From positions 62,001-126,000 of the forward strand of contig JAPYMA010003053.1 of assembly GCA_035041965.1 (NCBI GenBank): DNA of 64,000 nt, read 5' to 3'. Source of the stretch: Anisakis pegreffii (Eukaryota; Nematoda; Chromadorea; Rhabditida; Anisakidae). Shown in pieces: positions 37,855 through 50,100 of the stretch. A model generated the notes under the pieces. It made no database searches. It saw nothing but the letters and a program-made list of their open reading frames with translations, and was not told the DNA's origin. Numbering within the stretch: position 1 is the first letter of the stretch; each line of letters begins with the position of its first letter. The position numbers and the translations under genes are program-made.

Positions 37855-39884
37855 GCTCATTCACATTCCCGTATGATCACTATAGATCAATACAGGCTAT
37901 ACAAAACTGTAGAAATTTGAGTATGATGTATTCAAGCTCACCGTCTTCTCAGCTTTGCCTGGAAACATATCATTTTTTATACATCGTTCGATCCAGCAGA
38001 ATCTCTTCTTTCTAATGATGGAATGCAGGCTTGAAAATTTCCACTTTGCGAGGAGATATATTAATTTTTGTGGTGCTATTCGGGTAAAGACATTCAAGCC
38101 TACCGTACACTCAGCTTTGACCAGTAACATATCAATTTCTTCACACCAATCGATCGAGCAGAATCTCTGGATAAAGAAAATCATATATTTAGCCGAACGA
38201 TTTTGCTTTGTTGAGGAGATCTAGTTATTTTTTTAAAGCTATCTCAACTAGCGCTGATTCGCTCATTCACATTCCCGTATGATCACTATAGATCAATAGA
38301 GGCTATACAAAACTGTAGAATTTTGAGTATGATGTATTCAAGCTCACCGTCTTCTCAGCTTTGCCTGGAAACATATCATTGTTTACACATCGTTCGATCC
38401 AGCCGAATCTCTTCTTTCTAATGATGAAATGCTGGCTTGAAAATTTCCACTTTGCGAGGAGATATATTAATTTTTGTGGTGCTATTCGGGTAAAGACATT
38501 CAAGCCTACCGTATACTCAGCTTTGACCAGTAACATATCAATTTCTTCACACCAATCGATCGAGCAGAATCTCTGGATAAAGAAAATCATATATTTAGCC
38601 GAACGATTTTGCTTTGTTGAGGAGATCTAGTTATTTTTTTAAAGCTATCTCAACTAGCGCTGATTCGCTCATTCACATTCCCGTATGATCACTATAGATC
38701 AATAGAGGCTATACAAAACTGTAGAAATTTGAGTATGATGTATTCAAGCTCACCGTCTTCTCAGCTTTGCCCGGAAACATATCATTTTTTATACATATTT
38801 CGATCCAGCAGAATCTCTTCTTTCTAATGATGAAATGCTGGCTTGAAAATTTCCACTTTGCGAGGAGATATATTAATTTTTGTGGTGCCATTCGGGTAAA
38901 GACATTCAAGCCTACCGTACACTCAGCTTTGACCAGTAACATATCAATTTCTTCACACCAATCGATCGAGCAGAATCACTGCATAAAGAAAATCATATAT
39001 TTAGCCGAGCGATTTTGCTTTCTTCAGGAGATCTAGCTATTTTTTTAAAGCTATCTCAACTAGCGCTGATTCGCTCATTCACATTCCCGTATGATCACTA
39101 TAGATCAATAGAGGCTATACAAAACTGTAGAATTTTGAGTATGATGTATTCAAGCTCACCGTCTTCTCAGCTTTGCCTGGAAACATATCATTGTTTACAC
39201 ATCGTTCGATCCAGCCGAATCTCTTCTTTCTAATGATGAAATGCTGGCTTGAAAATTTCCACTTTGCGAGGAGATATATTAATTTTTGTGGTGCTATTCG
39301 GGTAAAGACATTCAAGCCTACCGTACACTCAGCTTTGACCAGTAACATATCAATTTCTTCACACCAATCGATCGAGCAGAATCACTGCATAAAGAAAATC
39401 ATGTATTTAGCCGAGCGATTTTGCTTTGTTGAGGAGATCTAGTTATTTTTTTAAAGCTATCTCAACTAGCGCTGATTCGCTCATTCACATTCCCGTATGA
39501 TCACTATAGATCAATAGAGGCTATACAAAACTGTAGAAATTTGAGTATGATGTATTCAAGCTCACCGTCTTCTCAGCTTTGCCTGGAAACATATCATTTT
39601 TTATACATCGTTCGATCCAGCAGAATCTCTTCTTTCTAATGATGGAATGCTGGCTTGAAAATTTCCACTTTGCGAGGAGATATATTAATTTTTGTGGTGC
39701 CATTCGGGTAAAGACATTCAAGCCTACCGTACACTCACCTTTGACCAGTAACATATCAATTTCTTCACACCAATCGATCGAGCAGAATCTCTGGATAAAG
39801 AAAATCATATAATTAGCGGAGCGATTTTGCTTTGTTGAGGAGATCTAGCTATTTTTTTAATGCTATCTCAACTAGCGCTGATTC
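37855..39884. repeat. Tandem array, five units of exactly 406 bp, each a dimer
   Basis: Unit starts marked by GCTCATTCACATTC lie at 37855, 38261, 38667, 39073 and 39479, and the next expected start at 39885 is followed by diverged sequence. Units are nearly identical with no length change. Each unit contains two related halves of about 180-200 bp: one with TTCAAGCTCACCGTCTTCTC ... CGTTCGATCCAGCAGAATCT, the other with TTCAAGCCTACCGTACACTC ... CAATCGATCGAGCAGAATCT. This is a higher-order repeat. Minus-strand frames of 77-95 codons recur in every unit, but 406 is not a multiple of three and none is continuous, so I regard the array as non-coding satellite-like DNA. Confidence 0.95.
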
Positions 39885-40480
39885 GCTCATTCACGGTAGG
39901 TTTGAACAGCGCACTACTATAGGCATGAGGTAGTGTTAAGAAAAGGGCTATATCTCGTCAAGAAAGCCGACCTTCATAGCAAAATATATGATATTCGGAC
40001 CCTAGAAATTCTGAGCAATCGAATGGAGCGAAGAAATTCATATGGTACCGGTCAAACTTGATTGAAGATGTTCACCGCTATAAAATTGATATGGGACTAT
40101 GAAGATAGCTTTATCTCCTCAAATTAACCGAATTGCTCGGCAAATCATATGATTCCTCAATCTAGAGATTCCGCTGAATCGAATGGTGTAAAGAAGTGCA
40201 TAGGTTACTGGGCAATCCTGAGCGTACGGTATCCTCGAATATGGCAACCCTATAATGGTATAGTAAAGCATTTGTTGATCTGTAGTGATAAGATGGGCGT
40301 TGATCTGTAGTCATACGATGTATATGAATTAACGCGAATGCGCTTGTCAAGATGGCTTTGATAAAATAGCTATATCTGCTCGTGTAGGCAGAATTTCTCA
40401 GCAAGATACATGACATTCTCGATCTAGAGATTGAGAATATCACGTGTTTTGCTGAGCGTTTCTGCTTAAATGAGCAGATA
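39885..40480. repeat. Diverged inverted monomers right of the array
   Basis: Segments near 40008-40075 and 40166-40245 resemble the half-unit in the opposite orientation (CGAATGG.G.AAAGAAG ... GAGCGTACGGTA). The recurrent spacer piece (ATAGCTATATCTCCTC-like) occurs several times. The array is thus bordered on both sides by older copies facing the other way. Confidence 0.75.
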
Positions 40481-40496
40481 CGGCTGTAGCAAATTT

Positions 40497-40745
40497 TCAT
40501 GTCAGATCCCGACCGACATGGAATTTTCCTCGGATGTCATCATCAGCGTTAATTGTGATGAAATTCTTTGCTGTTTCCCCAATCATATTCGTCACAATGG
40601 ACAATCCAATGGAAATAACTGGCTCATCATCCGAGCCATGCGTTGCGTTCTGATATAGACGAAGGTTGTGGCAAAACGTGCTAGTATCGAATATGTTGTT
40701 GCGTTCTAAAATTAATTTTTGTCCGTAGTTAAGTGTTTGGTGCAT
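40497..40745 (-). CDS. Open frame of 82 codons, divergent to MED18, unrecognised
   Basis: A minus-strand frame with ATG at 40743-40745 and protein-like composition (for example PVISIGLSIVTNMIGETAKN and NADDDIRGKFHVGRDLT). Its ATG lies only 36 bp from the MED18 ATG on the opposite strand, so a shared promoter would be very compact. The frame stays open upstream to an acceptor-like AACAG at about 40763. No family is recognised, and it could be a chance frame or the remnant of an element next to the repeat array. Confidence 0.25.
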   Translation of the reverse strand: MHQTLNYGQKLILERNNIFDTSTFCHNLRLYQNATHGSDDEPVISIGLSIVTNMIGETAKNFITINADDDIRGKFHVGRDLT

Positions 40746-40781
40746 AAAATTAGCATCGGTTGAAACTGTTAAGCCATCGGA

Positions 40782-42250
40782 ATGATGCAGAAAGGAATGG
40801 ATCCCGTGGTGTCGCGAGAGATGCTCTCAACTGTTCCGGTCACCTCGCAAACATCTCCATCATTATCCGCCTATCAGTGTCAGGTGATGAGCTTTCCTTC
40901 AACGGATTTTTTTGATTAGCTCACCATCTCGAAATCCCTCGGTGCTTACCCTCTGAATTTTTTTTTGCTGAGATTTTTACAGGTTGTTTTGTGTGAATTA
41001 AGATTGAGCATTGGTTAAGGAGTGCATATTGTATGGTAGTGTATTGAAAGAATACGAAACACAACTGCTTCAACGATTGCGTGGATTATGCGATCCAGGC
41101 CAGACGGAGTTCCATGAACACGAGATGACTTTTAGTTTGAGTAAGTTTTGCGACTGCATGCTTTTCTAAGATGTTCAATTCCGTAGTTCTTTAATCTTAT
41201 TTCCTGAACGAATGATACCAGTGGTTCATGGAATAATTCACTTTTTACTACAGAAACTGGACAAGATCCAGACGTTACGGTACGTCTGCGGAGGAAATTT
41301 GGTACATCTGATGCAAGAAATTTGTTGTGGCATTTTCGATATATCAGTGCTCCGGAGGCAGATATATCGTGTCCAACAATCGTACGAAAATCGATCGATT
41401 CACTCATCTATTCGCATGATATGATGGAATTCGTTAAAACCCTTGGACTGAGGTTAGTATTTTCTTTTATGCTCATGAAATCTGATTTTTCTATACTTCT
41501 GTCTCATATGAACACATTTTGCTTCACCCTGTTTATTTTCGTAAGTGACTTGCACTGCAGTCTGAAAACATATCAAGCAAACGCAAATCAATGAAATTGT
41601 GAATTATGTTTTCAGGATGGATTATGAATACATAACCAAGGGATATTTGTTCACGAAGAGCAATATTAAGGTTCGTTTCGGTTGCGTTCCTTCTTGAGTT
41701 AAACTGATTCAGTTGGCCGTCATCTTTGTTTCTTATTGAAGTTGCTGAATACCAAAACTGGTTCATGAGGCTTGCGTTCGTCGTTCCGCTGAATTCATCA
41801 TCAGATTTCACATCTTCTCACTTCAAAAATTTTCAGATAGTCATTGGCGATATAACGCGCACCGAAAAAACTGGTACATATAATCCGGATCTATTGAAAC
41901 CGTTATCCGATTCACTGCTCATTGAGATGAGTGTGGCGCAGCCCGACTCCAAAGAATACATCACTAATGCGAAAATGTTACGTGATTTTGCTGATCAGCT
42001 GCTACCGTTAGTGTGCTTTTTATTTTCTATTGATTCATTTAAATCCTAATCAACACTGCCATATTCGGCTGGTGCTATGAGCATCTTCAGAAGCTTGTTT
42101 GATGAGACGAATAAATACTTTGAAATTCGTTCTATGTATTCTTGTTTTTGCTCGTTTAGTTATTTGTGAATAATTTATTATTCACTCTCTAACGAGTGTA
42201 ATTATTTCAGAATTTGTGATATGCAAAAAGTAGAGTATTGGCGAAGGTGA
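40782..42250 (+). CDS. mdt-18: Mediator complex subunit 18 (MED18)
   Basis: This is a subunit of the Mediator head module, which links transcription factors to RNA polymerase II in the nucleus. Exons: 40782-40883, 41020-41140, 41254-41452, 41616-41670, 41837-42012 and 42211-42250, all phases consistent, 230 residues (human about 208). Matches in order are ECILYGSVL...LLQRLRGLCD (family: ECYLQGSVL...LLHRLRGLCD), HEHEMTFSL, RNLLWHFRYI, EFVKTLGLRMDYEYITKGYLF, a region starting IVIGDITRTEK, LIEMSVAQPDSKEY and MLRDFADQLLPLV. The last exon is only 13 codons, and its acceptor and donor agree in phase with the family's short C-terminal tail. The first ATG of two adjacent ones was chosen. AATAAA at 42455-42460 fits the 3' end. 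Confidence 0.95.
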
Positions 42251-42454
42251 TAAGATATATTTCTATTAGTACATAAACGTGTGCATGATCTCTGGTGATG
42301 TGTAATGTGGAGGGATGGATCGAGATGGCACGACAACGATCAGTGATTCTTAAAGATCTGTTGCTTATCACTAACTCGTTCATCAGTGTTCCTTCGCACT
42401 TATCACTATGATGAGTTGTATCTGGATGAATATGTGATGTAATGTATTATATAA

Positions 42455-42460
42455 ATAAAC
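42455..42460 (+). terminator. MED18 poly(A) signal
   Basis: AATAAA about 205 bp after the MED18 stop codon. A minus-strand AATAAA for the convergent neuropeptide gene lies at 42483-42488. Confidence 0.6.
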
Positions 42461-42636
42461 ACTTGCATTGATTCGAGAGTATTTTATTGACAGTTTCATA
42501 AAAACAGGTATTGAATAATTGATTTGTTGATGGAGATCTCGATGAGCAGTGTTGTAGTAAGCATCGAAGGCACGAAGAACTGGGAAGTGCGTCTTTAGGA
42601 TAGTTTCAAGAGCTTTAGGATACAGTAAAGCTGTTG

Positions 42637-43358
42637 TTATAATGGTGATGCATGGTGTGCATTATGTGGACGTCCTGGTCGGAAGTGCTCGAGGCACGAC
42701 CGGAATCGTTTAGTTCGAAAGCAGTTAGCCCTGAAATAGGGAATGCGGTTAAGGTGTGTAGCTATTATAATGCTTGGAGTGCTGATAATCTGCTTTCGAT
42801 CGTTCGTTTCAAAAAGAGCATTTGAGAGATTCGGTGCCCACATGAAAATGGAGCAGGTTTATACATAGCGAAACTGAATAATTGTCAGACTTGAACATAT
42901 CCTTAAACAATTTCGTTCTCAAACAATCAACCATTTCAAGAAATATGCGATTGCAGTAAAATGAATCGCCAGTGACATCATCTACTTGTGCTGATAGAAT
43001 ATTTTTCGACTCTTGAACCCTTTTCGAATGCAAACGAAATTGGTGTAATGTTTAGAAATACGCTCATCAGTGTTGGAGTTTTGAAATGTTCAAATTGCTA
43101 ATTGTAACGAACACATCTCACTCACCTGCATTCCACTCGCATATTCGGTACTTTATGTGAGTACATTTCATGACAAATCTCACAAACTCGATCCATAATT
43201 GCATGCAGTGGCTCATCGTCATAGATTGAACATTTCTGCGTGACGTTCAAGCGCCAAGACGGTGCTGGCCTCATTAGCACTCGAGCCATGCAATACGAAG
43301 CGCTACTGAAGAATAGGACGAGAATGACTGTCACAGCGTACAGTTGCTGTTTCCACAT
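42637..43358 (-). CDS. Ion transport peptide / crustacean hyperglycaemic hormone-like neuropeptide
   Basis: Two exons, 43126-43358 and 42637-42730, join in phase to give 108 residues. A signal peptide (LYAVTVILVLFFSSASYC) is followed by a peptide with six Cys at 43, 59, 62, 77, 81 and 90. The spacing x15, x2, x14, x3, x8 is that of the ITP/CHH/MIH family (x15, x2, x12, x3, x8) with two extra residues in one loop. Family residues include RVCEICHEMY, ECRANCFRT and CLEHF. The intron splits the Arg codon directly after the fourth Cys, which corresponds to the conserved intron at residue 40 of arthropod CHH genes. The peptide should be secreted from neurons with three disulphides. There is no C-terminal Gly, so no amidation is predicted. 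The gene is convergent with MED18. Confidence 0.9.
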
Positions 43359-46027
43359 TATACTTTCCTTGCAGTCGAGATGATCCGCAAAAAAAAACGT
43401 TTTATATCAGCTCACGTTCTTGCGATAAAACAAACTGATCAAGCAAAACTCGTCGAACAGTGTCACGAATGAGCCGCAGATTTGCGACGGTTAAAGCCGA
43501 CTGATGTCACAAGACAAACGAGATATATATATGTATATGTATATGCACGATTGAATTTGTAACTGAATATCGTGAATACGTCAAAAAGCAGTTAGCGGAA
43601 TGCGAAGCGAATAGTCGATCGAAACTTGATCAGGCGAACTGTCGATTTGAGGCGTCCAATTGTCAATATTAGCGTTTACTGGGAGAAGAATCAATCTGAA
43701 TGGCAATCTAGCATAAAACTGTAACAATTAATACAGCAACATTAACAATACGTTAGTTATGGTATTCATTGCAAGTTGGTTGCGTTTATATAAGATGGAA
43801 ATAGGAATGCTCGGAATGTGCATTATGCTGTAAGTAGCGATCGCTGTCTTAATGAGTTTGCAATTGCTATGTAAAAATTTCTTCATGTCATATTCTCATT
43901 ATTCACAGTTACCATCATCCGTCTCCTCTGTGATACTGCAACAATAACAACCATACCATTATATTCGATTGTCTCGACATTTTGCGTTTAATCATCAAAT
44001 TATGACACATTCTCTGTAAGATGATCGTCATATGCACATTGATGACGTAAGTGACCTGAAGTCAGCAATTGCAAGAATGTTGCTCGAATGAGTTGTTCTA
44101 TGCAACAGACACGAGTGCCTTCGTCACGAAATGACGGAAACGAATCGTTCGCGGAATATACCGCCGCGATGAGTCATCATTGCAAATCGGAGTGAGTCTC
44201 TCCGGGTGACTAGAACGGAAACAGTTGATCTATCTGGTTCATGGTCAGATATCATGCATATTATTGTATAATATATCCCATCATTTCATTTCTCGCTGAA
44301 TTCTAACCGCTGTTTCAGCATTCCGTTCCTGAGAAAACCTGCTGTCTTTGGGTTGGAAGCTAGTAATGTTTTGTATTCTGACCATAATTTGAATGCATTT
44401 CAGCTGATTCGTTTTCAGCAGATGATCGTTACTGTTTGAATTCAGAGATCAATGAGATTCATTCTGAAAGGTGTATCAAATGAAGTGAGTAAACTTCATT
44501 CAAGTTACTCATCACATGAATAAAGTCGTAGAGAAAAGTTCTGTAAATGAGATTTGAATGCATTTCAGCTGATTCCCTAAGCGATCCCCTAAGCGCGTGC
44601 TGAAATAACTGAAATCTGCAAAAAATTGATGAATCTTGCATTGCTTCGTTTATTACAAAAGAGACGTTTGCATGCGCGTGCCGATGAGGTCAGTCGATGA
44701 TTTGATTGTCACTACAAATTCTAAACATTCCAAATTTCTCTCAAATATGCGAATAACCGTCGTCAGTGTTTTCCTTATTCCATCGCAATGTCACACCATT
44801 CTTATATTTGATTCGTTCGTCACAGAACAACTCTACATGATATTATAACACCATATAACGTGACTATAACCCAATTAAGATATTTTTCTGTCTCAATGAA
44901 ACAACCCGTAGTCGAGATATCAAGCAACACTTTCATTAGATCACTTGTTCGCATTCACTTGAACGTGAGCTGTTGCTTAAACAAAAACATCCTTTGACTT
45001 GAACGCACTCTCACTGGCACTTTTCTTGAGGGCTTGTGGAAGAATAGTCCCCTCATACCCGAAAAAGCTTCAGCTTGGATAGCATCCCTTCTCCAACTAA
45101 AATTCGGTTGTCAAGCACATTTCATTCATTGAAGACATCTTATATCAAAAATTCTGAGAAATGTATACACCCCTTGATCAAAAGCCTCTTCTCCAGGGAA
45201 CGCAAAGAGCCGAAAGCCCGTAACTAATCTTCAAGCGAATACACTCTTTCTGAACCACTGATTTTATGAATTTATTTATCACAAAAATGAACAATACTCT
45301 GTTCTGTGTCAACAAAATTAGTACAACCAAAATTCTAATTACAATTCAACAGTTATGTCCGGCAAATGATAAAAGAATTATGTACTCGATCAATTACATC
45401 CATCCACATGAAATTTGTACTAAATTTGCATTTGAACTAAAACTAAAATTTGACAATAAAATTCAACAACGCTATGTATTGTTTCATCGCTATTCATAAC
45501 AATATTAATCTGGCTCACAAACAGTTGAGATGAGTAGTGATGCATAATAAAAACCAAACCATTCACATTAGATACACAATTAAGAGACATGACAATAAAA
45601 TTGTTTAATGAAATGATTGATGCACTTTCAAGATGAAAGAAAGTCAGTGTAGATGAGAAGAAGGAAGGCACAGTGAATATGGTCCTTCATACCTTGGTGC
45701 TTCTCGGTCGGTCGATGTTTACAGCAAAAACAATTGAAAGCATCATGGCAATGAAAAAAATTCATTCAAATAACAATCACAGCGGTAATAAAGCGAAACA
45801 AAAGTTTCAAAATTATTTACAGCATATTGATGAGAATATGTAAATGACGAGAATTATTTCAAGAATTTTACTAATTTACTTCAAACAAGTTCGACGATAA
45901 TTTCCAAAATGAAGATTCAACGTCTCAATCTCTTATGTGAAAGAATTAATAATGGCAGTTTATCTCAGTGATTCTAGACCATTTCTCAACAAGTGCTCAT
46001 TCGTTCTTCCATACAGCTCTTGGAACA
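43359..46027. other. Intergenic, 5' flank of the ITP-like gene
   Basis: No gene recognised in about 2.7 kb. A run of alternating TA/TG steps lies near 43520-43545. The motif TTTGAATGCATTTCAGCTGA occurs at about 44390 and again at about 44554. Confidence 0.45.
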
Positions 46028-46740
46028 CAGTGGTTCTCACGTTCGGGTGATCCATTACCCCTTTTGATGATCTGGCAGGCTCTGTTACCCGTACCCCTCG
46101 AGAGATTACCCAAAACCGGTAATTTCACCTCCTATTAGAGGCACTGTCCTAGACCACTGCGTTGCTCATGATTGCAACCGATTACGAATGCATGAAGAGC
46201 TATTGTCTGTGACACGCTCACTTCATACTGATTCACATGGATTCTCATTCTTTTCAGACGTGTTTTATTCACTCTCATAGCTATCACATGCGAATACCGT
46301 TCTCTTGATGAGTTTTTCTCATTCACATCGTTTCATTTCACTTCACAGTTAGAATCAATTTCTCATTCTATAGTATGTACTATTTACTTGATCCGTTGAC
46401 GAGTGTTGACAGCCGAAATCAACAACACAACAATCGAATTGAATTGCTCAACAGTCAAACGATCAATTATAGAGTGTATTTGATAGAATGAGAATTTGAC
46501 TTTGATTGTTGAATGAAATGAATGAGAAATTACCAAAAGAGAACTCTTTTGGTGATAGAAGCTATGAGAGCGATTGTAGCAGCAAGGAAAAGAATGAAAA
46601 TCCTGTTAAAACGAATGAAAACCCTGTTAGGCGGCCAGAAAGTAGGATCAACCAACCGCATTTCCATACACGAGTTAAAAAACACTATCACACCTCCAAA
46701 TTGCCCAAAATGGACAATGTCAACCCTATGAGAACCACTA
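46028..46740 (+). mobile_element. hAT-like non-autonomous element, copy B
   Basis: Starts with CAGTGGTTCTCA and ends with TGAGAACCACTA, terminal inverted repeats of the hAT type. The flanking 8-mers TTGGAACA and TTCTAACA agree at six of eight positions, as expected for an old 8-bp target duplication. About 713 bp. A frame at 46506-46781 encodes a short peptide shared with copy A (MNEKL.KEN.FGD.SYES), but no transposase motif is visible. Confidence 0.85.
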
Positions 46741-47178
46741 TTCTAACAGTTCTCAGTGCAAATGAAACTATAATTACTTAAAACTTCGTCACGTATCTGC
46801 ACAATATATGAGGCAGTATCAGAGTATTGCCCACGCTTAATTAGCAGTAATTTTCACGCTGGACATCTTGCTTTCTATGCTAAATCAATGTGACTTAAAG
46901 CTTTCAATGAAGCTGATCAATTTGAAGCCTTTTGCTTTTGAAAACCACTCTTCTGTACAAAATATAACAACCAATTACAAATGTCCTGAGAAATTGATTC
47001 ATGATAAAACTTCACCGTACGAAAAAAACTATGTTATTACCCACAAAAAACGGTAATTAACTCAAAAAAATTCCGCAATAACATTGTAATGATCCATCTG
47101 AAAAACTATTGAAACGTATAAACAACCTTCAACAAAAAAAACTAGACTGAAAAAGCAGTCGTCAAATATGATTTGTTT
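46741..47178. other. Spacer downstream of the DM-domain gene
   Basis: AT-rich DNA between the transposon copy and the minus-strand stop codon of the DM-domain gene. Nothing recognised. Confidence 0.5.
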
Positions 47179-50100
47179 TTATGTGGCAACACTCTGGCCA
47201 AACAATAGACCAGAATGCTCGAGCTGTTTGAGCTGTGCTTGAATGGCATGCGATGTGACTGGATCAGATAGCATCTGATAGAAATTCAACAGTTCATTCG
47301 ACGACATTGCCAAATTCGCAGTTGTCTCGGACGGTAGCAGTTGTTGATTATTGGTGTGTGCGCGTTGCTGAATTTGTTGCAATATGCTGGTTAGCTGGTT
47401 TGAACCAGTGAACAACGGTAAGTTATCTGAAGTGTTTTCATTAGTCGCGTGTATTGAGCTGGATGGTAGCATAGGTGCTGTTGCGAGTGGAAGAACCAGT
47501 TCGGGTGGTGATAACATCGATGTGGCAGAGGATGGCGACGTTCTCAAGAGATTATTGGTGGCAGCTGATGAAGAGGAGGAGAAGAATTGCTGAACTGAAT
47601 TACACGTTTGTTGTTGTTGTTGAAGAAATAGATGAGTGGGATTAGTATGGGACGACGACAAAAATGGTGGTGATACCAAGCTTAGAAATAGGTCATTTCG
47701 AAGAATATCAGCAAAGTTGTCACCATTCAACTGAGACGACAACTGAGTAACGACCGGATACGATGATGATGATGATGCTGGTGACGTTCCGCTGATAATC
47801 AGTGGAGAGGTGCTGTTCGTTAATGGTGTGGCAACTGAGGTGGATGCTTGAGACGAGGTGACGCTTAGTGAAGTCGAGTTTACCGAATGAGCAGTCGGAA
47901 ATTTCAAGAGGTTAGAGCTGTTGTCAGTTGTGCTTGTTGTGACGGATGGTAGATTCGGTGACGGTTTATGAATGAATGCTGCACATTCTGAAGGAAACGG
48001 CAGTGGCGATAGAAGATTTGTGGCCAAATCGCCGTAAGATGGACTTGCAGTCGGTATTTTTACATGTGCATCCAGACGTGAAGGGATTTGATTGATTACA
48101 GTAGAAGTTCGTGATCGATAGTTTTCATCTGCAATAACAGCTGGACTGAGAGCAGTGGCAAGACTGGATGCTGACAGCGATTCAGAAGAAGGGTTTCGAT
48201 CGAGAGATGAGGTAGTGGGAGGAGAGGTGTTGTTGTGCTGTTGTAAACATGTGGCCGCCAGTGTGGACGTTATCGGGGCATCGTCCGGCCCTACAAGCAC
48301 ACTGATCGGTGGAATTGTGGGTAGGGTGATGCGACGATATTCAGCAGTTTTTGTGCTCGTAGATGATTCACTCAGTTTATCGCCGCTCGTCAACTGGGCT
48401 GTCAGCAAAGACCAGTCGATGTTTGACGTCGTCGTTGCTGCCGATAAACTGCTTGGACGATGCGTTCCTGGTGAACTATTTGCAGAGCGTTTCGGTTTCG
48501 GTGATTCCTGAAAAATCAGACTGTACTCATCATACCGTTTTCATGAGATCATTTCATAAGATATTTTCGATACATTCACTAAATGAACATCCAGTGAACG
48601 TTCGTTGTCTTTGAGCAATCCGCATCAATATGACTATATTTCATATTTGCATATTGTTGCTTGTTTCATTTTATGTTCATTCAACGGCCTTAATTGCTTA
48701 TGCGTTGATAACATACGAAGACATTTGAGCCCTCAAGTATATGTTGGAAACACCCGCAGTTTCGTGTCATTCCAAAAGTGATTGACTTAAAAAAATAGTT
48801 TCTTCAAATGATGGATTGAGGCAACACTGACCCTTTCGTTCGGTGAATCGAAAGAGCGTTTTCTGGTGTGCATTCGCTGTTGTTGATAACTGTTTTCATT
48901 GAGGTGTTTCTTCGACTGTAATAGTAAAGCATTTTTACGTGCCGCGCACCGCTGTTTCCATATTTCATACGACATCACCGTCAGTGGTTTTGAGTCTGCC
49001 TCGAATGCTAGACATAGCGATTCCTGAAAAAGTGTTTCGTTGTTTTTAAGGAACGAGTTAATACGGATTTTTTCTTTTGACGATAATTTATGTGAACACT
49101 GTGCAAATAGCATTTTTCATTTCAAAACACATTTGTTGTGCACGAATCGTTCATATTAGAAACAGTTCTAAGATTCTGGTTAATTCATTGCAAGTTTTGC
49201 AGATGTGCACTCAGTTAACTTCTAGACCACTGGACGTACCCGATTCAGCGTTTGACCGCCATCGTTACAGCTGTCCAATGACGACGAATGCGATGTGGAA
49301 GCCTGTGAAACGTTTGCGAACTCGGCAGCACCACCGGTAGCATCCAATCGTCCGGATGATTCCGCAGATAGTCTTCGTAGTTCTGAAATGGCAAATTTTT
49401 TTGACTCGAACTCACAGAACTTTTGACAGTTGAGTGCGCTGATGTTGAAAACAATGGGTCGATGAAACGACTTCAGAATTTTCACAAAAAGAGTTAATGC
49501 TTGACACATAGGTATTGGTCAGAGCTGCTGGAGCAGAAATATTTTGAAAAGAGAACATGAGCAAATGATACCTGTCCAATGATAATTCGATATTTTAACA
49601 ATGACCTCAATCAGTGGTATAACTTCTAGAAGTAGTTGCCTACATAGTCTTACTGAAAGCACCCCCGTATCACAGTTGTCTCCCTCTAACAAATTCTCTT
49701 GATTGCCCCCTGGCGAAGTGTCGTCACCGTTATCAGAATTGCACTCAATTCACAACGATACTTAAAGCGTTTAAAAGTGATATTCAGATTGAAAATTGTT
49801 ACTAGGAAAAGAGCAATTCACACGTGTATATATATATGCATGAATGCGTGTTCGTTGGAAATGAGCAAGCATCGAGAACAGAAATGACGCAGCCGAATGC
49901 AAATCATTTGCTAATTTGATCTTTCTCTGTTCCCCGATTCGTTAATTATCCTAGTTGCTCTTTTGCGAGGAATAATTTTACTATCGGTTTGGCTTCAAAA
50001 TTACAGTATAGCATCATATGTAACCTCGTCTTTAATCCTGATCTCATGATCAGTCATTTGAGTGACGATCAAAAGTGACCAACTCAAATAATTGGCTTGG

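Noticed and set aside
37897..39808. Five recurring open frames of 77-95 codons as a repeated gene family
   Set aside because: They repeat with the 406-bp satellite unit, have no start or splice context, and are equally open on both strands.
42809..43033. Open frame with two Cys in the ITP-like intron as an alternative exon
   Set aside because: None of its possible acceptors gives the phase needed after the first exon (one base into a codon), so it cannot replace exon 2.
46506..46781. 91-codon frame as a host gene
   Set aside because: It is part of the hAT-like repeat and occurs in degraded form in the other copies.
48155..48511. 118-codon plus-strand frame
   Set aside because: It is the opposite strand of the large last exon of the DM-domain gene.
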